In this document: in pieces, positions 60,818 through 64,000 of the stretch
Layout of the letters: every line of letters starts with the position of its first letter
Position numbering within the stretch: the first letter of the stretch is position 1
Source of the DNA: Candidatus Binatus soli
GTDB taxonomy: Bacteria > Desulfobacterota > Binatia > Binatales > Binataceae
NCBI GenBank assembly: GCA_002479255.1
Contig: DLMJ01000043.1
Coordinates: 14,170 to 78,169 of the forward strand
Direction: 5' to 3'
Length of the DNA stretch: 64,000 bases
Made by a program: the position numbers and the translations under genes
Notes under the pieces: model-generated
Database searches by the model: none
Seen by the model: the letters and a program-made list of their open reading frames with translations, nothing else
What the model was told of the DNA's origin: nothing

Positions 60818-61924
60818 TCAGTTTGTTTCGAGCGCCGCCGCGGCCTCATCGCGTACCGCCGCGTCGCAGTCGGCAAGCGCACGCGCGAGTGCGCGGCGCG
60901 CGGCGCGTCCTCCGATCTGTCCGAGCGCCCATGCGGCGTGCGAGCGGATCAATGGCTCCGGCTCGGTCTCCAGCGCGCGCACCAGCGGCGCCGCCGCGTC
61001 GGGATTTCGCGTGTTGCCAAGCGCGACCGCGACGTTGCGCAGCAGCCCGCGCCGCTTGGCGCGCTTCACCGCGCTCTTCGTAAAGCGGCGGCCGAACTCT
61101 TCGTCGTTGAGCGCCAACAGCTCGGGCAAACGCGGGACGAGATCGGTCGAGCCATCGTCAGCCGCCAAATCGTTCCATGGACAAACGTCGTTGCAAATGT
61201 CGCAGCCGAAGATCCAGTTGCCGAGCTTCGATCGCAACTCGCGCGCAATCGCGCCGCGATTTTCTATCGTCTGATACGAGATGCACAGACCCGAGCGCAT
61301 CACGTAGCCGTCGGCGAGCGCCCCGGTAGGACACAAATCGAGGCATCGCCGGCATGTCCCGCAATGTTCGCGGTAAGGCTCCGTCGTCGCCTCGAATTCC
61401 ACGTCGGTGAAAATCTCGGCAAGAAAAAAATACGAACCATGGCCGCGATTCAGGATCATCGTGTTCTTGCCGAACCATCCCAGCCGCGCATTCGCCGCCC
61501 ATTCGCGCTCGAAGACCGGACCGGTGTCCACGTATGCGCGCGTGACCGAGCCGGGACGAAGTTGCGAAATCACTTTGGCGACCGCGAGCGCTCGCCGACC
61601 CACAACCTCGTGATAGTCGCGGCCAAGCGCGTATGCCGCGATTCTGCCGCGCAGCTCGCCGCGCCAGTCGACGTCGGGAATCGCGCGCGCCGCATAAGGA
61701 TAGCCGAGGCTCACGACGGACTTGTAGCGCGCATCAAGGCGGCGAGGATCGAACCTGCGCTCGGGCTCTCGCGCCAGGTAAGCCATCGTCGCGTGACCGC
61801 CGTCGTCGAGCCATTGGCGATAAAAGCTCGCGCGCTCCTTGAGTTGACGTAGCCGCGCAAATCCAACCAAAACGAATCCCAGTTCGTTGGCTGCGCGCGT
61901 TATCGTTTCACGCGAAACATCCAT
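60818..61924 (-). CDS. queG: epoxyqueuosine reductase
   Basis: A 368-residue Fe-S/cobalamin enzyme, the last step of queuosine synthesis in tRNA. The catalytic region RAYVDTGPVFEREWAANARL then GWFGKNTMILN holds the essential Asp. Two ferredoxin-like motifs HCGTCRRCLDLCPTGAL and CDICNDVCPW bind [4Fe-4S] clusters. The C-terminal 60 residues form HEAT-like PBS repeats (PEPLIRSHAAWALGQIGGRA), as in QueG. No other que gene is in the window; the enzyme needs B12, as may the radical SAM protein at 45593. Confidence 0.93.
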   Translation of the reverse strand: MDVSRETITRAANELGFVLVGFARLRQLKERASFYRQWLDDGGHATMAYLAREPERRFDPRRLDARYKSVVSLGYPYAARAIPDVDWRGELRGRIAAYALGRDYHEVVGRRALAVAKVISQLRPGSVTRAYVDTGPVFEREWAANARLGWFGKNTMILNRGHGSYFFLAEIFTDVEFEATTEPYREHCGTCRRCLDLCPTGALADGYVMRSGLCISYQTIENRGAIARELRSKLGNWIFGCDICNDVCPWNDLAADDGSTDLVPRLPELLALNDEEFGRRFTKSAVKRAKRRGLLRNVAVALGNTRNPDAAAPLVRALETEPEPLIRSHAAWALGQIGGRAARRALARALADCDAAVRDEAAAALETN

Positions 61925-62074
61925 GGCGATGTCAAAACGCTAGCATTTGGCTGGGCTTTTCGCGCTGGTAATGGTGGATGCATTTACTCGACTATTGCGC
62001 TGCGCTACGATTAGTTTGTTGGTAAGGCGCATCATCGACGGGTAAGCGCTCCTTGCCGGAGGTTTCTAGCAGAA

Positions 62075-62494
62075 ATGGCAGAAATGGCAGAAGGACTTCA
62101 TATCGAGCATCACGCGCATGAGCAGACTCAACAGGCGCCGGGCGAGCACGTCGATGCCGCGTCGCTGCCCGACGTGAAGCTCACGCCCACCGCGATCGAG
62201 AGGGTCCGCAAGATGCACGCGAAGGAAGCTCTTGGCGCGGGTCACGGACTGCGAATCGGCGTGGTCGGTGGCGGATGCTCCGGGTTTCAGTATTCGTTGA
62301 ACTTCGACACGCAGAAAGAAGGCGACCGGGTGACCGATTTCGGCGGCGTGCTGGTGTACGTGGACGAGATTTCGCTGCCGTACATCGCGGGCACGACGCT
62401 CGATTACGTCGAAGGACTGCATGGCGCGGGATTCCGCTTTGACAATCCGCGCGCGAGCCGCACTTGCGGATGCGGGTCGTCCTTCAGCGCGTAA
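62075..62494 (+). CDS. erpA: A-type Fe-S cluster carrier (HesB/IscA/ErpA family)
   Basis: A 139-residue protein with a His-rich N-terminal extension (about 30 residues, IEHHAHEQ) before the conserved domain. The three cluster ligands are Cys68 (VVGGGCSGFQY), Cys131 and Cys133 (TCGCGSSF). It delivers Fe-S clusters to apoproteins; LutA, LutB and QueG nearby are plausible clients. The 5' end has an ATG/codon-4 ATG pair created by a 9-base repeat (ATGGCAGAA twice); GGAGG lies 12 bases before the first. A strong intrinsic terminator follows. Confidence 0.9.
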   Translation: MAEMAEGLHIEHHAHEQTQQAPGEHVDAASLPDVKLTPTAIERVRKMHAKEALGAGHGLRIGVVGGGCSGFQYSLNFDTQKEGDRVTDFGGVLVYVDEISLPYIAGTTLDYVEGLHGAGFRFDNPRASRTCGCGSSFSA

Positions 62495-62516
62495 GATTAA
62501 CGACTGGTTGATTTGC

Positions 62517-62550
62517 AAGGCCGCTCCGATTGGGGCGGCCTTTTTCTTTT
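62517..62550 (+). terminator. rho-independent terminator after erpA-type gene
   Basis: AAGGCCGC (62517-62524) pairs perfectly with GCGGCCTT (62535-62542) across a 10-base loop, followed by TTTCTTTT. It lies 22 bases after the erpA-type stop codon. Confidence 0.9.
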
Positions 62551-62579
62551 CCGGAAAGGGCGTGTTAGACGGATCGACG

Positions 62580-63137
62580 ATGCTGGCTGGATTGCTCTAC
62601 TGGCTGTCTCCGGCGCGCCGGCGCTTCATGCGGCGGCTGGCGAAGCCGGGACTCCACGCGATGCGCGCACGATTGGCCCAAGCGGGATCGCCGCGCGCGA
62701 TTCAGTTCATCTCGACGATTCTCGACGCCAACGCCGACTTTCTTGCCTACGCGCTTTCGTCGAAAGGGCCGCTTAAGATGTATTGCGATCGCGCAACGCC
62801 CGAGAGGGTGTCGGCCTGTATCGCCACGATGCTGATCTACTCGGTAAATCTGTTTGCGCGCGACGAGATGACGAACAACAAGAGCGAGATGATCGCGCTG
62901 CTCGCGCATCTTGCGGGCCTCAAGCCGACCCAGGTGATGCTCCGGCGCGACGCGATCCGCAAGGCCCCGCGCTCCGAGGAGTGGATGGTGCTGACGTGGC
63001 TCGCGAAAGACCTTGGCGCCGAGGCGCCCAAGTACGACGCCGAGCTTGAGCGCATCTTCGGATACAATTATCTGTCGTACATCGCTCAGTACCGGCCGAA
63101 GCTGGAGCGCGAGATGGCTGCGGCGGACACGGCCTGA
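62580..63137 (+). CDS. hypothetical protein between erpA-type gene and fabG
   Basis: A 185-residue protein, mostly helical, that I do not recognise. It contains SPARRRFMRRLAKPGLHAMR and ALSSKGPLKMYCDRATPERV, then MTNNKSEMIALLAHLAGLKP. ATG 62580 is preferred since GTG 62562 sits too close to the GGAAAGGG purine tract; the long frame upstream crosses the terminator and is rejected. It is read toward fabG, 11 bases apart, so the two are likely co-transcribed. A role in lipid metabolism would be guesswork. Confidence 0.6.
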   Translation: MLAGLLYWLSPARRRFMRRLAKPGLHAMRARLAQAGSPRAIQFISTILDANADFLAYALSSKGPLKMYCDRATPERVSACIATMLIYSVNLFARDEMTNNKSEMIALLAHLAGLKPTQVMLRRDAIRKAPRSEEWMVLTWLAKDLGAEAPKYDAELERIFGYNYLSYIAQYRPKLEREMAAADTA

Positions 63138-63148
63138 GCTTCGTTCGG

Positions 63149-63922
63149 ATGGAGAAAGCTGTGCAGGATCGCAAGATGAAAGATCTCGAGGGGCGCGGAA
63201 TCATCGTCACCGGCGCGACGCGCGGAATTGGCCGGGCGATCGCTCTTGAAGTCGCACGGCGCGGCGCCAACGTATCGTTCAACTACTTCAAGAGCGATCA
63301 GAATGCGGCCGAGCTCAAGTCCGAAATCGAGAAACTCGGCGTGAAGGCGCTCGCGTACAAGGTCGATGTCGGCGATCTGAAGAACGTGCGCGAGATGGTC
63401 AACGCGACCAAAAAGGAATTCGGACAAATCGACGGGCTGGTCAACAATGCGGGCATGACGCGCGACAAAGTATTCGTGATGATGTCGGAAGAGGATTGGA
63501 GCGAGGTCATCCGCGTCAATTTGACCGGCGCGTTTAATTTCGCGCGCGCGGCGGCGTTCATGATGATGAAAGCGAAGCGCGGATCAATCCTGAATATCAC
63601 GTCGGTCAGCGGGATTGTCGGAATCCCGGGTCAGGCGAACTATTCGGCGGCGAAGGCCGGACTGATTGGGCTTACAAAATCGGTCGCCAAAGAAGTGGGG
63701 CGGCTGGGCGTGCGCGTCAATGCGCTCGCGCTGGGATTTATCGAGACCGACATGACGGCTGCCATGCCCGAGGCGAACCGCGCGCAGGCGCTCGCGATGA
63801 TTCCGCTCGGCCGCTTCGGCAAGGTCGAAGACGTGGCGCCGATGGCGGCATTTCTGCTGTCGGATGCGGCGTCATATATCACCGGCGCGGTGATCCAGGT
63901 GGACGGCGGCCTCGCAATGTAA
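63149..63922 (+). CDS. fabG: 3-oxoacyl-ACP reductase (SDR, FabG-like)
   Basis: A 257-residue short-chain dehydrogenase. The NADP loop TGATRGIG is at residues 21-28, NNAG at 99-102, catalytic Ser152 in NITSVSGIVG, and Tyr165/Lys169 in GQANYSAAKAGL. VRVNALALGFIETDMTAAMP and SYITGAVIQVDGGLAM complete the FabG pattern. It reduces 3-oxoacyl-ACP in fatty acid synthesis or acetoacetyl-CoA for PHA. ATG 63149 is used; codon 10 is an alternative start. The 3' end is followed at once by a dispersed repeat element. Confidence 0.9.
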   Translation: MEKAVQDRKMKDLEGRGIIVTGATRGIGRAIALEVARRGANVSFNYFKSDQNAAELKSEIEKLGVKALAYKVDVGDLKNVREMVNATKKEFGQIDGLVNNAGMTRDKVFVMMSEEDWSEVIRVNLTGAFNFARAAAFMMMKAKRGSILNITSVSGIVGIPGQANYSAAKAGLIGLTKSVAKEVGRLGVRVNALALGFIETDMTAAMPEANRAQALAMIPLGRFGKVEDVAPMAAFLLSDAASYITGAVIQVDGGLAM

Positions 63923-63924
63923 TC

Positions 63925-63985
63925 GCAAAACCCGCCGTGGGTTTCACACTTCCTTCGGCAGGCAGGGGTGACCCCTGCACCTAGG
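63925..63985 (+). repeat. dispersed palindromic intergenic element, full copy
   Basis: Blocks in order: AAAACCCGCCGTGGGTTTCA, CACTTCCTTCGGCAG, dyad GCAGGGGTGACCCCTGC (63962-63978), then ACCTAGGG. The first block and the dyad match 19475-19528 in inverse orientation. It abuts the fabG stop codon by two bases. Confidence 0.75.
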
Positions 63986-64000
63986 GAACCTCTGCACAGG
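63982..64000 (+). repeat. 19-bp direct repeat, copy 2 (reaches window end)
   Basis: TAGGGAACCTCTGCACAGG, identical to 10071-10089. The repeat may extend past the window. Here it directly follows the dyad element, so the 10-kb copy may be a fragment of the same larger element. Confidence 0.6.

Overview
This is a high-GC (about 62-65% in core genes) bacterial chromosome segment, densely coding on both strands, with no tRNA, rRNA, CRISPR array or intact prophage that I can see. The gene content suggests a Gram-negative soil or aquatic bacterium outside the well-studied Proteobacteria: Lgt and lipoproteins, an MdtABC-type RND pump, murein recycling, PHA synthase, MaoC/hotdog and CoA-transferase genes, an LLM-type flavin/F420 oxidoreductase, a DDN-type deazaflavin protein and a lutABC lactate locus. 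That mix fits a deltaproteobacterial-like or Candidatus Binatota lineage. The assignment is inference from gene content and not a phylogeny.

Region 1 (1-12.1 kb): a PPi-type phosphofructokinase cut by the window edge, an atypical lower-GC patch (a membrane-anchored hypothetical and a small basic protein), a methyltransferase, a decayed regulator, an LLM oxidoreductase, a DUF2141 protein overlapping a quinone oxidoreductase, then a murein-recycling group (LdcA, a serine beta-lactamase-fold hydrolase, Mpl), followed by two BMP-type nucleoside/sugar ABC permeases without their ATPase.

Region 2 (12.1-26.8 kb): a zinc-ribbon protein, a minus-strand dtd/DUF1285-like/trmL group, then lgt and a TlpA-like thioredoxin. 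Next comes a solitary lower-GC 1147-codon gene of unknown function, bracketed by repeat-rich intergenic DNA. It is followed by ctpA, xseA-xseB-tlyA-ROK kinase, a LysM membrane protein and two small envelope genes.

Region 3 (26.8-45.5 kb): a very large secreted NHL-repeat/choice-of-anchor protein, an IS3-family transposase fossil, a methyltransferase, a lipoprotein pair, a fused membrane/spermidine-synthase-like protein, an mdtABC-type efflux operon with a divergent TetR gene, and an M20 peptidase.

Region 4 (45.5-64 kb): a B12-binding radical SAM protein inserted just after a 20-codon truncated ORF, a DAO-type oxidoreductase, lipid/CoA genes (hotdog protein, CoA transferase, SRPBCC, DDN-type), a GNAT gene with an internal deletion, a zinc-ribbon TPR protein, an APH-type phosphotransferase, PHA synthase, lutB-lutC-lutA, a SirB1-like protein, queG, an erpA/iscA-type gene, an unknown gene and fabG.

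The most unusual non-coding feature is a family of dispersed intergenic repeats built on the dyad GCAGGGGTGACCCCTGC. They occur at 15.5, 19.5 and 63.9 kb, with a related hairpin at 26.8 kb. A 19-bp word, TAGGGAACCTCTGCACAGG, is shared between 10.07 kb and the right window end. Two copies bracket the 1147-codon gene in inverted orientation, and the left one lies beside a 51-bp duplication of the tlpA 3' end. This makes the lone gene the best candidate for an acquired and possibly undescribed system.
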